Positions 1 through 11,906 of a DNA stretch of 64,000 nt are shown one piece after another. The notes under the pieces are model-generated. The model worked only from the letters and a program-made list of their open reading frames with translations, made no database searches and had not been told where the DNA came from. Source of the DNA: Mytilinidion resinicola (taxonomy: Eukaryota; Ascomycota; Dothideomycetes; Mytilinidiales; Mytilinidiaceae); NCBI RefSeq assembly GCF_010093595.1, contig NW_022985471.1, positions 357,793 through 421,792 of the forward strand. The letters are read 5' to 3'. Each line of letters begins with the position of its first letter. Position 1 is the stretch's first letter. A program made the position numbers and the translations under genes.

Positions 1-2062
1 TTGTGCTTGCTCAGGAGAGCTGCATGTAGACCATCTGAGGACCAAACAACGTACTTGACGCCGTTGACAGCCAGTTCGGCAATGTTAGTTTTCCGCTGGA
101 TGTCATACAACACAACGGAGGTAGCAGTGACAAGTAGAAGGCATCCCGTGCCGCCAAAGTAGATGTCTGTTGTGCCATGAGGAGGCTTGATCGTCTTTGT
201 TGTCGAATTTGACAAGTCCTTGATGTCAATCTGCTGGTTGGACTGGGTAAACACAGCGAATCGATTCCTCGCGACAAATACGGCCGAGTTTCCAGTCCCA
301 CGTTTGGTGTCGGTTGGTTCCACGGCTCCAGTAGCATCTCGGGGCAGGCTGATGAGCTCGTAACATCCACCGTCCGCGGGAGAAGTGACCAGTATGGCTC
401 GCTCGGCTGGGTTGTAAGACAAAGTTCGAGGAGGGACCCATGGGCTCCCAAGTTTCTTAAGGGACAGCATTGATGGAGACTCGATGCTCTTCGTAAAGTC
501 GTATGAGCGCACGTGCTTCTCTTTTGTGATGTAGAATAAGTTATTCTGGTAGACCGAGGAGGCTGGTCGCTCGCGTTCTAACTTGAAAACCATGACACCG
601 TTGTCATGACCAGCTGCAAAAAGGTTAATCTCCGGATGAGCTGCAATGACCCAGAAACGGTCGTTCTCTCGCTTGAAAGATTGGACGGAAGTCCGCTTGT
701 TCAAGTCCCATACGCGGATCGTCTTGTCTTCGCCCACAGATAATATTAGATCCTGATGGGGGTGGAATAAACACGCGGAGGCATTCTGGAAATGTCCTCG
801 GCACGTGTCGACTTCCCAGGCCTTGGTTTCCGACATTCTCCAAAGCTTGACAAGACGGTCGTCGCCAGCGGATACAATCAAGGGTAGCGTAGGGTGGAAC
901 GCAACCCAATTGACACCGCGATCGTGTCCTTCAAGAACGAACTTCACAACGGCGTCTGTGTTGCCAAACATATCGGCCTGGTTGGCGTTTGCCCTAGCCA
1001 TCTGGTCCTCAAAGGTCAAAGACGTCGGCGCAGAGTGCTTCTTCCTAAGGCCTGATATATCCCACACTCGAACGGATTGATCGAGGGAGGCGGAGACTAT
1101 GAGGTCGTCTTTGGGGTGGAACTGGGCACACATCGTGTAGTGGTTATGGCCGGTCATCGTGCAGACTATCGTATGTTAGGACTTGTGCCAATCAGATTTA
1201 CTTCTAAGAGAAGAACTTACTCAGTGATCTATTCTGCCAGTTCCAAATTCTGATTGTCTGCATAACCCAGTTAGGGGAGCCAAGGTCGAAGAGGTATATT
1301 CATCCTTACTTGGTCGTCCGAACTGCTGACAATCCAAGGGAGATCATGGTGGAAGAACACCGTCCGCACGTAGTCGAGATGTCCGTTCAAGGTAAAAAGA
1401 CCTAGTATTTATTAGCATCCCGAGACCGCCGCTTTCAGGAATGGTTGAGCTCATACAGCGCCTAAATGGAAGATTAGTCCAACTTCTAGATTGAAATATA
1501 GTTTCACATTACTGACCTCGAAACGTAGCTCCAGACTTTGATCTAATGGCATGTACAGATTAGCTAGAGCTCACATTTGTGTTATTGGGGGAATTGGCAT
1601 GGACATGACCATGTCATAGCACAGTGAGGCCCGAATACGTGCTAGTAGATTGAATATGAGGGAGTGCGCACCTTATAGTCGTCGCCGCCGGACACAAATC
1701 TGTCCCACATTAACATCTTGCCCTAAATTATGCTCTTGTTTAGAATGCTCACAATGGCTGCGTCTTGTGGAAATCGATACCCCGAACAGGGCCATCATGT
1801 TCTTCAAAGCGGTCTATTAGCGTTCCCATGCGATAGTCCCATAGCTGAATGGTCGACGAGTGCAGCGACACGAGTATCCATGGCCTGCGCGGCGGTCAGC
1901 GGAGGAGGGAAGTAGGGGTCGATTTGAGGGCAAACCTCTTGGGATGGAAGGCAATGCCCTTTGCCCTGGAGGATTTTGATTCAAACTGCGAAACAATCAG
2001 CGGTGTTATATTGAAGCTATCGAGAAGCTGCCTACCTTGGTCAACATGGACGGTGAAGACAT
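1..2062 (-). CDS. COP1: Coatomer subunit alpha (alpha-COP), 5' part, runs off the left edge
   Basis: Alpha subunit of the COPI coat, which drives Golgi-to-ER and intra-Golgi vesicle traffic. Exons on the minus strand, in transcript order: 2062-2036, 1985-1936, 1884-1753, 1699-1672, 1542-1517, 1461-1457, 1401-1310, 1257-1221, and 1165 to beyond base 1. The start reads MSSPSMLTK followed across intron 1 by [17 protein letters not shown], the strongly conserved alpha-COP N-terminus. The exons then encode a WD40 propeller with repeats such as [28 protein letters not shown] and [19 protein letters not shown]. Only the N-terminal propeller region is present; the alpha-solenoid and C-terminal domains lie outside. 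Exon 1461-1457 is a 5-nt microexon between two 55-bp introns and is required both for the frame and for the conserved RRCL. Introns are 50-129 bp. The gene is divergent from the one starting at 3249. Identity is very secure. Confidence 0.95.
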
Positions 2063-3248
2063 GGTGGAATTGTGGGGGAAGCCGCAGCTTCAAGCACGCA
2101 GGAGGGTGCCCTCAGCGTCGCGTCCAGGCAACGATTTAATTGTCGGGGGGAGAGGAGGTCGAAGGAGAACTGAGCGGCGGTATATGGGCGTGAGGGATGT
2201 TGGGTAGCGTCCTAGCCTGCCATTCGCATTTCTCGAAGTGGCCCTGGTGGCCTCTGTCGAAATGCCAAGGCCAGTTGCAGTCTAAGACTTAAAGAGTTAG
2301 CGCGGCACAACCACTTAGTCAGCGAGTCTGTCTCACGTGATCCCTGATAAATTCAACGTCAAACAACAAACAACGCAACCACGCCCCGTTCCTATTCACT
2401 CCCCGTGACCTGCTGAGGTAAGCTCACTACGGCTTCGGCTTGCCTGGACGGGACAGCCTCGATTCGGGCCTTGATGCCAGCACCCCGCGCTTCCGTCGCC
2501 AATGGCCGCGCGCAGATTTGCTCGTGAGCGCAGCCAGCATGCCAGCGTGCTGCGTTATGACCGCAAGAATAGACGTGGCAGCCATTGGCCTGCTCTGGGC
2601 TGCAGGCTGAGATTGCGAGAGGCTGCAGAAACTGCTAGCGACCAGCTCTGCCGCTAATTGCTGGCCGACACATTTCATGAGGGCTATCGGAAGTGTCGAC
2701 AAGGAAGCTCCTGTTCAAATTGACCCGCACCACCGCCGCCAGCTCACTCTTGAAACGCACCTGAAATATCTCGCCCTCGCACACCATCCTGGAAGCAAGG
2801 GATCGTGAGCTCTGCTGGCCCCTCTCCGTCGTCTTTCCACCACACTGCGTCCCCCGATTCGGCCACCTCTCGCCCGTCTGCCTCGGACTGACCACCGCTC
2901 ACTGGCTCCTTAGGTCTGCTCCGACCTGCAATTCCTGCATTGCTGCCTATAGCACACTGGACTCCAGCCCGCCCGATAAGCCAAGCACGCTGCAGGGACT
3001 CTCTTGCAAAAGAGCCCGCCTATCCGCCCTACGACCGTCGCTCAGACATCTCCGTCAAACACGCCCGACATCCCAGAAAATGATATTGCTCACGAAAACT
3101 ATACTTCACAAACCAAGATTAGAGCCCCTTCGCCGCATCTTAATACCTTGAAGTCGCTGCGTCGCATTGCTACCAACTCCGCCGTTCTTCGTTTTTGGCG
3201 GGTCAGCCAGATTCTCGAAAACCTCCGACATCACCGCTTTGCCCCACG
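2063..3248. other. Divergent intergenic region
   Basis: This 1.2-kb stretch separates coatomer alpha (minus) from the acidic protein at 3249 (plus) and must hold both promoters and leaders. It is fairly GC-rich, with no convincing coding frame, tRNA or repeat. The stretch nearest 3249 is rich in C and short pyrimidine runs, typical of fungal leaders. Confidence 0.5.
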
Positions 3249-4163
3249 ATGGAGGGGCACCACAAACCTCCCCCTTTCTCCGTTTCCAACGGCCAGCCAT
3301 CCTCGCCGCCGGCCACGCCGGGCTCCCGCTCGCATTCACGCTTCCCATCGACGGCCACCCATACTTCGCCGATTTACAAGCGAATGGGTCTGTCTGTGCT
3401 TGCCCAGTCACCTCCGCTGGAATTCATAGAACCCATCGGACACGGACCACAGTTCCATTTTACGCGGCCCCAGTCGAGGAATATATCGTCGCACCCCTCC
3501 AGCGCCTCTGGTCGCGCATGTGCTACTAGCGCTCAAGAGTCGGATGACGATGATGACTCGGACGCAGCTGAGTCCGGAAAGGAAGAGCAAAACCCCCCTC
3601 GCAAGGTCGAACATGCAGACTTCGTACTAGAAGAGCTAGAGGAGAGCGATCCGGGATATGATAGTGAAACTGAGGTAGTGCGGCCGGACCAGTTCGAAGA
3701 TGCCAAAAGTGAGCAAGGATTGGGCGAACGTCTGGACACCGACACAGGGATAGTCAGCGGCTTCTCGAAGCTGAAGTGCGAAGGGGATTCAAACGACGAA
3801 GAGGAACAGAGACGCAGCTACAGAAAGAAAAAAAAGCGTTGGAGCGCCGGAATCTTCAAGCGCAGTCACAGTCAGAGTGTCGGGAGCGACTCGGATATCG
3901 AGGACAACGAGGCTCTTGACGCCCATGATGTTGGCTCCAGCGCCCGCCGGCTGCGCCGCAGGGTCCGTGGACCTATTGATAACCGGTCGTCTTTGATCTT
4001 CGAGGATATTCCCAACATGAACATTCTCGAGGTTGAAGAGCCAGAAGAGGGTGGCATTCCCAAAGGGCCACCATCAATCCCGTCAGATGACGGATTCACT
4101 CTCGACGAACTTCCGTTTTGGGTCTTGGAAGATCCCATGGATGTCGATTTGGAATCTTCCTAG
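3249..4163 (+). CDS. Conserved fungal protein of unknown function, acidic and basic low-complexity
   Basis: Single-exon frame of 304 aa starting at the ATG at 3249 (MEGHHKPPPF). An upstream in-frame extension begins only with TTG and is not used here. The N-terminus (about residues 1-60) is rich in Pro, Ser and His. An acidic run (DDDDDSD) lies near residue 100 and a second acidic stretch contains EELEESDPGYDSE. Around residue 190-215 a strongly basic segment (RRSYRKKKKRWSAGIFKRSH) precedes SQSVGSDSD, and a further basic cluster reads RRLRRRVRG. The C-terminus is acidic (LEDPMDVDLESS). No enzymatic motif, signal peptide or membrane segment is seen. Alternating acidic and basic blocks and candidate nuclear localisation signals suggest a nuclear or chromatin-associated role, which is inference only. 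I have the impression that the basic core is conserved in other Pezizomycotina, but could not search. Confidence 0.75.
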   Translation: MEGHHKPPPFSVSNGQPSSPPATPGSRSHSRFPSTATHTSPIYKRMGLSVLAQSPPLEFIEPIGHGPQFHFTRPQSRNISSHPSSASGRACATSAQESDDDDDSDAAESGKEEQNPPRKVEHADFVLEELEESDPGYDSETEVVRPDQFEDAKSEQGLGERLDTDTGIVSGFSKLKCEGDSNDEEEQRRSYRKKKKRWSAGIFKRSHSQSVGSDSDIEDNEALDAHDVGSSARRLRRRVRGPIDNRSSLIFEDIPNMNILEVEEPEEGGIPKGPPSIPSDDGFTLDELPFWVLEDPMDVDLESS

Positions 4164-5273
4164 GGCTGTGGCTTGCTTTTGTTGCTGGCGCCATGACCCT
4201 TCCCTATTTACGCCACGGTAACGCCAGCATCCGACAACCTGCATATACCTTGAAGCGTTTGCATTTCTTGGGCTTGGCTTTTTTGCATTTCTCAGCGAGT
4301 CGTCAGCGCCTGGATTTCTGTTCTTTATCATCGGGCGTATTTTCTTCTTAGATACTATTGACGCTACCGTCTCGGGAGCGCGTAATCCGAAATCAAACTT
4401 CCTATTTATAGTGCTGACATTTTTATGCCAAGAACTGAGCTTTATTTTGACCTCTAATACGTGGGCAATGCCCACTTAGACTGTCTAGCATCACTGCCAG
4501 GCTTGGCGCCACAGAAAGTGGCAGTACACGAGTCCACGCGCTTACGAGTCTTGATTAGTTTCTATGCTTAGAACCTGAATTGTCGTATCATGGATGGCTT
4601 CATCAACTTTTCCGACACTGTTTGGGGTCCTTCGTTATACTTGCGAAAACTCCAACTGAATATGTAGTTCCGATTTTGACCAGCCTGGGAACTTTCTGGG
4701 CTTCCTAGGCGAGGTTTTGGTGGACTGCCACTTTTTATAACCCCGAGCTTGAATATCGAGCTTCCATATCCAACGTCAGAAAGTTGATGCCAAGGCTTGT
4801 CTGAGCTAATTCACTGCAACTACACAGCTACCATGGACAGTTAGTTCCACGCTCAAGGTACAATGATCAGTAAATATGGTTATAAACTTAGACTCTGGTT
4901 ACGCTAAGACATGAAACAATGCGGAACGATCACGGCCGTAGCTTCTGATCTCAGCGAATGTGGAAGCTAGGTACAGTACAGTAGTATGGTTGCCTGATTT
5001 CTTGGTTCACGCAGGGTTAATGGACTTCCGCTATCCGCTTTACGAAGAAGCTCCACTCCCTCCGCATAGTCTATTTCCTTTGAATGATGGCGTCAGCTCA
5101 TGGTGCTTCTAGATCATATAAGGAGCCATGAAAGTCCAACGAATAGTCCGTCACGTTCACTTCATTACACACGTTCACATCTTCAGTCTTATTTCCTACT
5201 CTATCTTTTCTTTTCCTTGTTTCCTTTGTCTTCTTCTTTTCTGGGGTTTCCTTTCAGCAATTCCAAGATCATA
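4164..5273 (+). promoter_or_regulatory. Intergenic region with TATA-like box and CT-rich leader of the cupin gene
   Basis: No gene is seen in this 1.1 kb. Its right end looks like a strong fungal promoter: a TATA-like ATATAAG near 5115, then a long pyrimidine-rich leader (about 5190-5250) just before the ATG at 5274. This pattern is common in highly expressed genes for secreted proteins. Confidence 0.4.
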
Positions 5274-6164
5274 ATGTCTTTCTCAATCATAAGCGTTCTC
5301 GTCGCGGCGCTCGCACTTGGCGGCGTCTCAGCTCTCCCCACTGAGTTTAAGCGTGCCAATAATTCCACCCCTCCTGCTGTCGTCGACAATACTCAGCTGC
5401 TCATCGATATTGTGCAAGCTCCAACGGCAATCAAGAAGTTCCAGAAGATCTTGACGGTTGACGGCGCGGGGGAGGAACTCCTATCGGGCGATGCCCTGAA
5501 GGCGCGTGTTGTCTTCGACTTCAATGGGGCCACGCCTGCCACCGGTGCTACTGGTATGTCATAGCGAATCCATCCTACTCGCAGTCATACTCACATTTCA
5601 CTAGGGGGCGCACTAAAAGCAGCAAACGGCGAAACCTTCCCCGTCAGCAAAGGCCTCGGGATCTCAACCACCCTCGGGTTTCTCGACCCATGCGGATTAA
5701 ACACGTAGCTGCCCCATCCTCCCCATCCTCTCTTTATTTCCTGACGTGTATCCAGCCCCCACATCCACCCCCGCGCCACCGAGTTCCTCACCGTAGTCGA
5801 AGGCGAGCTCATCTCCGGCATGGTCCTCGAAAACAACCTCGTCACAGGCGACAAGCAAGAGATCACTACCGACCTTCAGCAATTTCAAGGCACCGTCTTC
5901 CCCCAGGGTAGCTTCCACTACCAATTCAACCCTTCCTGCGACAACAAGGCCACATTCGTCGCCGCTTTGAGCTCTGATGACCCAGGCACCACGCAGATCG
6001 CCCAGAATGCCTTCCTCCTCGACCCCGATGTCGTCTTGGATGCTGCGGGGATCCTGCCGGATAAGATTAGTGCGGAGGAGTTTGAGAAGTTCCGCAAGGC
6101 GCTGCCGGTGAATGTGGCGACGGCTGTTAATGCGTGTAGGGTGAAGTGTGGGATGACATTTTAG
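5274..6164 (+). CDS. Secreted germin-like / spherulin-like cupin protein
   Basis: Exons 5274-5553, 5605-5704 and 5756-6164 give 262 aa. The N-terminus is a signal peptide (MSFSIISVLVAALALGGVSA) followed by LPTEFKR, whose KR is a possible Kex2 site. Splicing intron 2 (5705-5755) restores the germin box: HIHPRATEF supplies the HxH...E metal ligands and is followed by LTVVEGEL; the later VFPQGSFHYQF supplies the third histidine. This is the single-cupin fold of germins, spherulin 1 and oxalate-oxidase relatives, which bind Mn or Fe. The C-terminal helical part (DKISAEEFEKFRKALP) and final Cys pair also fit germin-like proteins. Substrate is unknown; oxalate oxidase or superoxide dismutase activity cannot be assigned from sequence. 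Likely extracellular or wall-associated. The gene stands alone with intergenic DNA on both sides. Confidence 0.88.
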
Positions 6165-6828
6165 GGGCATTGACTGAGGGCTTTGGGGGCATGGGGGGTT
6201 GATTGGGAAGGGCATTTCGTGGGGTCTTGGTTTTGCATTGCTCTGGCGTTTTGGTTGGTGCTTTTTGCGAGTTTGATGAGTATAGACCTTTCTTGACAGT
6301 CATTACCCAGAGTTGCTTTTACTTCAGTATTCGGCTTGTAGTGTAGTCAGCTAGCATATGATAAGGGGAGAAAGTGTGCGGAGTGCAATTGTACTTTCTG
6401 CAATTTTGAAGAACGTAGTTCCTTCTTGGCAGTCCTTACCTGAAAGCCATTTTTACCTCTTTAGTAGAGATTGTAGTGAAGTTATCCTTGGAGAGTGACG
6501 ATGTGGGGCCTGGCACGTGACGCGGAACTGGCGTCACCTCCGCGTGTTGTCTACAAGCATATCCGAGACCACCTGCACATTTAATTTGGTCTGTAAAATT
6601 GAACTTATAGGAACGGCCAGTTCAAATTTTGAGGCTCCAGCTGCTTGCAAACATATCCCAAAATGCAGCCCTGAAACTTCACAGGCGCTCTAAACGAAAT
6701 CGCTATACGTTGCAACTCCTTGATCTTAGAGCCGACCAACGACACCACATCCGCCGATTACGAATAGTGCAACTTGCTGAGGAGCTGAACCAAGTTAAGC
6801 CCCAGCTCGACTGAGCACTACAACAATC
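6165..6828. other. Intergenic region
   Basis: Contains the 3' region of the cupin gene and the promoter and leader of UGGT. No additional gene, RNA or repeat is apparent. Confidence 0.4.
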
Positions 6829-9800
6829 ATGAGAGCAATCCGGAGGTCTTTGCCGGCAAAGGCCCTGTTCTTCCTCGGTGCCCTTCGACCTCTGTGCGCC
6901 GCCGCAAGCCCAGGTATCAATGTCGCGTTGACGGCCTCCTTCGACTCATCGCCATATTTAGTAGAGCTATTGTAAGCCCCAGCAACCTTACGCCCCAGAG
7001 AGGACGTGTCTAACAGGACGCAGAGAAACGGCAGCAGAGGAGAACGCAACCGCCTACTTCCCCATTCTCGACCGCATTGCTGAAGGCTACTTCGAGCAAT
7101 CCACGACCTCCCAAGAACTTTATATTAAATTCCTCGATCTCCTCCAAAATGACGGCCACATTACAGATCCAGAAACGCTCTCGTCTTTCCAACTCGCCCT
7201 CTCGGTGCACTCTGCCGCCCCGCGAATCGAAGCGCATTACCAATACTATAACACGTCGGTGGAGCCAAAATCTGAGCAAATAGTAGGATCTGATGCTTGG
7301 ATACAATTTCGTGGCAAACAATACAGTACTCCGCAAATGGACGAGGCTCCGGATGCTATACAGAAATCTTGGTTCGTAGATGTTGTCCACCTGTGAAGAT
7401 GGGGAGACTAACCGCTACCAGGGTCCCCGAGTTGCCTTTTGACCGTGTCCTCGGAGATCCTTCAAATCCTCTCCAAGCAATTTTGTATGCCGATATAACG
7501 ACTCGTAGATTTGCCGACTTCCACAAGTCAAGCAGCCAAAGAGCCAGGGCTGGCGAAATTTCATATCGAGTTCGTCATAAAACAAGTAGATCGCGGCCTA
7601 GGTCACCACTTGTGGTTAGCGGCTATGGTGTAGAACTTGCGCTCAAGCGCACTGACTATATAGTCATCGACGACCGACCTGCGGAACAAGCAGCAGAAAA
7701 GGGTAGTCAAAAACCTCTTCAAGGTGAACTTCACGATGAAGACGAGATCACTGACTTGAAACCCTTGTCTGCGTCCGAGCTACGTTTGTTAGGTAGCAAT
7801 GCTGCAAGTTTCGTCCTGAACAGCGAACAGCCTCTGGATACTCTTCTGAAACTATCACAAGACTTCCCTAAGCATTCTTCGTCCATTTCCAGTCACAATG
7901 CATCCGCAGAATTCATCGCTGAGCATAAGAGCAACCGCGAGCAGCTGCTTCCGGCTGGCTACAATGTCATCTGGATAAATGGCGTACAAATCAATGCCCG
8001 TGATGTAGACGCGTTCTCGCTCCTCGTACATCTTAGACGAGAGCGAAAGCTGATCAATGGGATCCGTGAGCTTGGTCTCTCCGGCTTAGACGCTATCAAC
8101 GTTTTGTCGCACTCTGCCATCACAGAGTCCCATATCGACGATGAGCCACAGCGTTACGACTTCCGGGATGAGATAGAAGGCGGTAACGTCATCATGTGGT
8201 TGAATGATATTGAAAAGGATAAGAGGTATGAAGATTGGCCTACGAGTCTCGCCGCTGTAAGTTTTACCTTGACTTTCTCCCGCTCTATTTGCTCATATAT
8301 CGAAGCTCCTTCAACGGTCATATCCTGGACAACTTCCGTCTGTGAGACGGGACATCCACAATGCCATCGTTCCTACGGACTTCTCGAATGGCAAAGATGT
8401 TGCCATGGTGGTTGATACCATCCAAAGTCTAATCAAGAGGACCTTCCCGATCCGATGGGGCTTAGTCCCGGCAACGAATTCGCCGGGTGCAATTGCACAA
8501 GCCAAGGTGGTATGCCATCTTCACCAGAGCTATGGCCTCTCTGCCGTAATGGTGTACTTGCAAGCTGTAAGCTAGGTAATCCAGATGCATGCCGAACGCT
8601 ACTAATCTATTCAGTCCGCCAATCATAACAAATTATCATCCCCAGACAAGGCCACATTTGAATCAACTATCAAGCACCACAAACTCCGTAAGGATCACGA
8701 ACTACTCCAACTAGAACAGGTACTCGATTCGGACCAAGCAGAGCCACGGTTAGCAAGTGCAAGTCAGTATTTGGCGAGACTTGCTTCGAATGGCCCCAAT
8801 CCTGCACTGTTCTTCAACGGGGTGCCTATCATACGCAATGATGAGTGGTTGCAGTCTATGGCTCAGAGAGCTAACGGGGACCACCGGTCCCTTCAAAAGG
8901 ATGTCTTTGAAGACGTCTTTAATGAGGACATTTGGCTACCATCCAAATTCCTGGTACAAGCTGCCTTGAAGCGTAACCCGTTGATTATTCCGGAAAACGA
9001 GAAGGACGTTAAATTCGTCGATTTGAGCAAACTCGATACCCTTGATGCTGACGTGTTCCAAAACCTCCCACGCTTTAGCGTGCAACACGTAGCGGACGTG
9101 GAACAATGGGCTTATATGCTGGTCGTTGCGGATTTTGACAGCAATGCGGGCCTACGCTTGTTCTTCCAGGCGATGGAATTCCGTCAATCTCACCAAAGCG
9201 TTGAGGTCGTGTTCATCCATAGTTCTTGCGGTCCTGTCGACCCAACAGGCTTTGCTAGTCGTCTCTACCACGCAGCTCAGCAAGAAAGGCCGCTTGAATA
9301 CGCGGCCGCAGAACCGATACCGGATGACACAGATGGCCACTCACAGGCATATTGGGACGCTGTTTCGCCTCTGATTGCTTCATTCAACCTCAAGCCAGGC
9401 GAGAGCTATGTCGTTGTCAACGGCCGACTGGTTGGACCCATATCAGAGGACCAAGAGTTCGACAAGGACGACTACGCTGCGCTCTTAGCGTATGAGATGA
9501 GGAAGCGGATTGGACCTGCTGGCAAGGCATCCCAGTCTCTCGAACTCACTGGAAACATTCAGTCCCCACTAGCGGCCGCAAAGCTATCTTCTTTGATCTC
9601 GACCTCTACCATATCGGATGTCCCAGAGGGTATTTTCGAAGCTGCCCCGTCCGTGCGTACGGATATTTTCAACCGCTGGAACTCGTGTTATACGGCTATT
9701 ACTAAGGGAGACCTCGACACTGCGATCGTACAGGTTGTCGCGTCCATAGATCCGGCTTCTGAAGTTGCACAACGGTGGATCCCGATCTTGAAGGTGCTCT

Positions 9801-11524
9801 CTGAACTCAATGGTGTTCATCTACGGCTATTTCTGAACCCCAAAAACTCACTTGAGGAGCTACCGGTGAAACGATTTTACCGTTACGTCTTGGAATCGAC
9901 ACCATCGTTCAATGAAGATGGCTCACTACGTGATCTACGGGCCAAATTCAACGGAGTCCCGGCAGATGCGCTTCTCAACCTAGGAATGGACGTCCCGCCG
10001 TCGTGGCTTGTTGCACCAAAGGACTGTGTGCACGATCTTGACAACATCAAATTGAGCTCTCTGAAGGATTCAGGTGACATTGAAGCTATCTACGAGCTAG
10101 AAAATATTCTGATTGAGGGCCATTCTCGAGATGTTACTAACGGGGTCCCTCCGAGAGGAGCAGAGTTGGTGTTGGGGACGCAGAAGAACCCTCATTTTGC
10201 TGACACTATTATCATGGCCAATTTGGGATATTTCCAGTTCAAGGCCAATCCAGGATTCTTCAAGATCCAACTCAAGGCTGGCCGAAGCCAGGAAATCTTC
10301 AAGATTGATAGCGCAGGAACCAGGGGATACGGGCCCCAGCCCGGAGACGATACTACCGAGATTGCTTTGATGAGTTTCCAGGGTACAACTCTGTTTCCCC
10401 GCCTATCCAGGAAACCAGGCCAGGAAGCAGAGGATGTCCTAGCAGACCCAATTGATATCGCTTCTGATATTGCAGCGACAGGAGCCAAACTGGCCAACAA
10501 AGTTCTTTCCAAAGTCGGCCTATCTGGTGTAGATGCTGGCAAGGCTATTTCCAAAGGTTCGGAATGGTGGTCCTCTATACGTTCGAGCACCGGACTGACT
10601 ACTGAAACCAAATCAGGACCTCAAGCTGATATCAACATTTTCTCCGTTGCAAGTGGCCACTTGTATGAGCGTATGCTGAATATTATGATGTTGAGCGTCA
10701 TGAAGCACACAAAGCACACCGTCAAGTTCTGGTTCATTGAGCAGTTCCTCTCTCCCTCGTTCAAGTCCTTCCTCCCAACTATGGCCGCCGAATACGGGTT
10801 CGAGTACGAGATGGTCACCTACAAATGGCCGCATTGGCTTCGAGGGCAAAAAGAAAAGCAACGCGAAATCTGGGGCTACAAGATCCTCTTCCTCGACGTG
10901 CTTTTCCCATTGGATCTGGACAAAGTCATCTTCGTGGACGCCGACCAGATCGTCCGCACCGACATGTACGAGCTCGTCACCCACGACCTCCAAGGCGCAC
11001 CCTATGGTTTCACACCAATGTGTGATAGCCGGACCGAAATGGAAGGCTTCCGATTCTGGAAACAAGGGTACTGGAAGAACTTCCTTCGCGGCCTGCCGTA
11101 CCACATCAGCGCGCTCTACGTCGTCGACTTGAAGCGCTTCCGCCAAATTGCTGCTGGCGATCGTCTTCGACAGCAGTATCACCAGCTGTCTGCAGACCCC
11201 GCGAGTTTGAGTAATCTAGATCAGGACCTCCCTAACAACATGCAGATGCAGCTTCCCATCCATAGTCTGCCGCAGGAGTGGCTGTGGTGCGAGACTTGGT
11301 GCAGCGACGAGAGTCTGAAGGATGCGAAGACGATTGACCTTTGCAATAACCCGGAGACGAAGGAGCCGAAGCTGGATCGGGCGAGGCGGCAGGTGCCGGA
11401 ATGGACGGTTTATGATGATGAGGTTGCTGCGCTTGCGAAACGAGCGAAGGCAGGAGAGTCACCTCAGCAGAGCAGCGCATCCGCGGACGAAGAAACGACG
11501 ACGAGGGTTAAAGATGAGTTGTAG
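6829..11524 (+). CDS. UDP-glucose:glycoprotein glucosyltransferase (ER folding sensor)
   Basis: Five exons (6829-6971, 7024-7371, 7422-8256, 8306-8566, 8615-11524) give 1498 aa, the normal UGGT length. The enzyme adds glucose to N-glycans of misfolded proteins in the ER lumen so that calnexin rebinds them. The N-terminus has a signal peptide (SLPAKALFFLGALRPLCAAA), then the UGGT-type LLETAAEENATAYFP spanning intron 1. The long central part carries the thioredoxin-like folding-sensor domains. The GT24 catalytic domain starts near residue 1201 (DINIFSVASGHLYERML), with the metal-binding DAD at about 1304-1306 and the family motif NLDQDLPN further on. The protein ends in KDEL, an ER retrieval signal. 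Intron 1 uses a second AG at 7023 rather than the AG at 7016, because only that keeps frame. The ATG around 8771 is internal and not a separate gene. Confidence 0.96.
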
Positions 11525-11906
11525 ATTGCAGAATTGGAACAGCGGTGTACTATTAGAGTAATTTTGGTATAGAGCGAAGTTTGGCACGAGTTGTATGATT
11601 AGAAAATATGTAGCATGTCGCCAAATGACATTCACGCTCGGTCAAAATTATTTTTCATTAGTCACGCAGTGGGTGAATGGTACGTATGCAGGTATGCTAT
11701 CCCTGCGTAGTCCCGAGCCCGAACGGGTGGCCTGGTGGCCAATGACGAAAGTGGATTGAGCCATTTGACGCCCTAGCACCACTCAGCAATGGCGGCGGAT
11801 TTTTTCCGCACTAGATTTCAGGTATAAGTGAGATTTGCTCTCAGGATTTAGAGGCGGCGTATCTAGGCGGTTTTCTATTTTCTATTTCCTCGAGTCTCAA
11901 CTAGTC

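Noticed and set aside
10192..11182. Minus-strand open frames of 139 and 189 aa
   Set aside because: Antisense shadows of the UGGT catalytic domain.
8771..11524. A separate 917-aa gene starting at 8771
   Set aside because: It is the interior of UGGT exon 5; upstream exons join in frame and supply the signal peptide and sensor domains.
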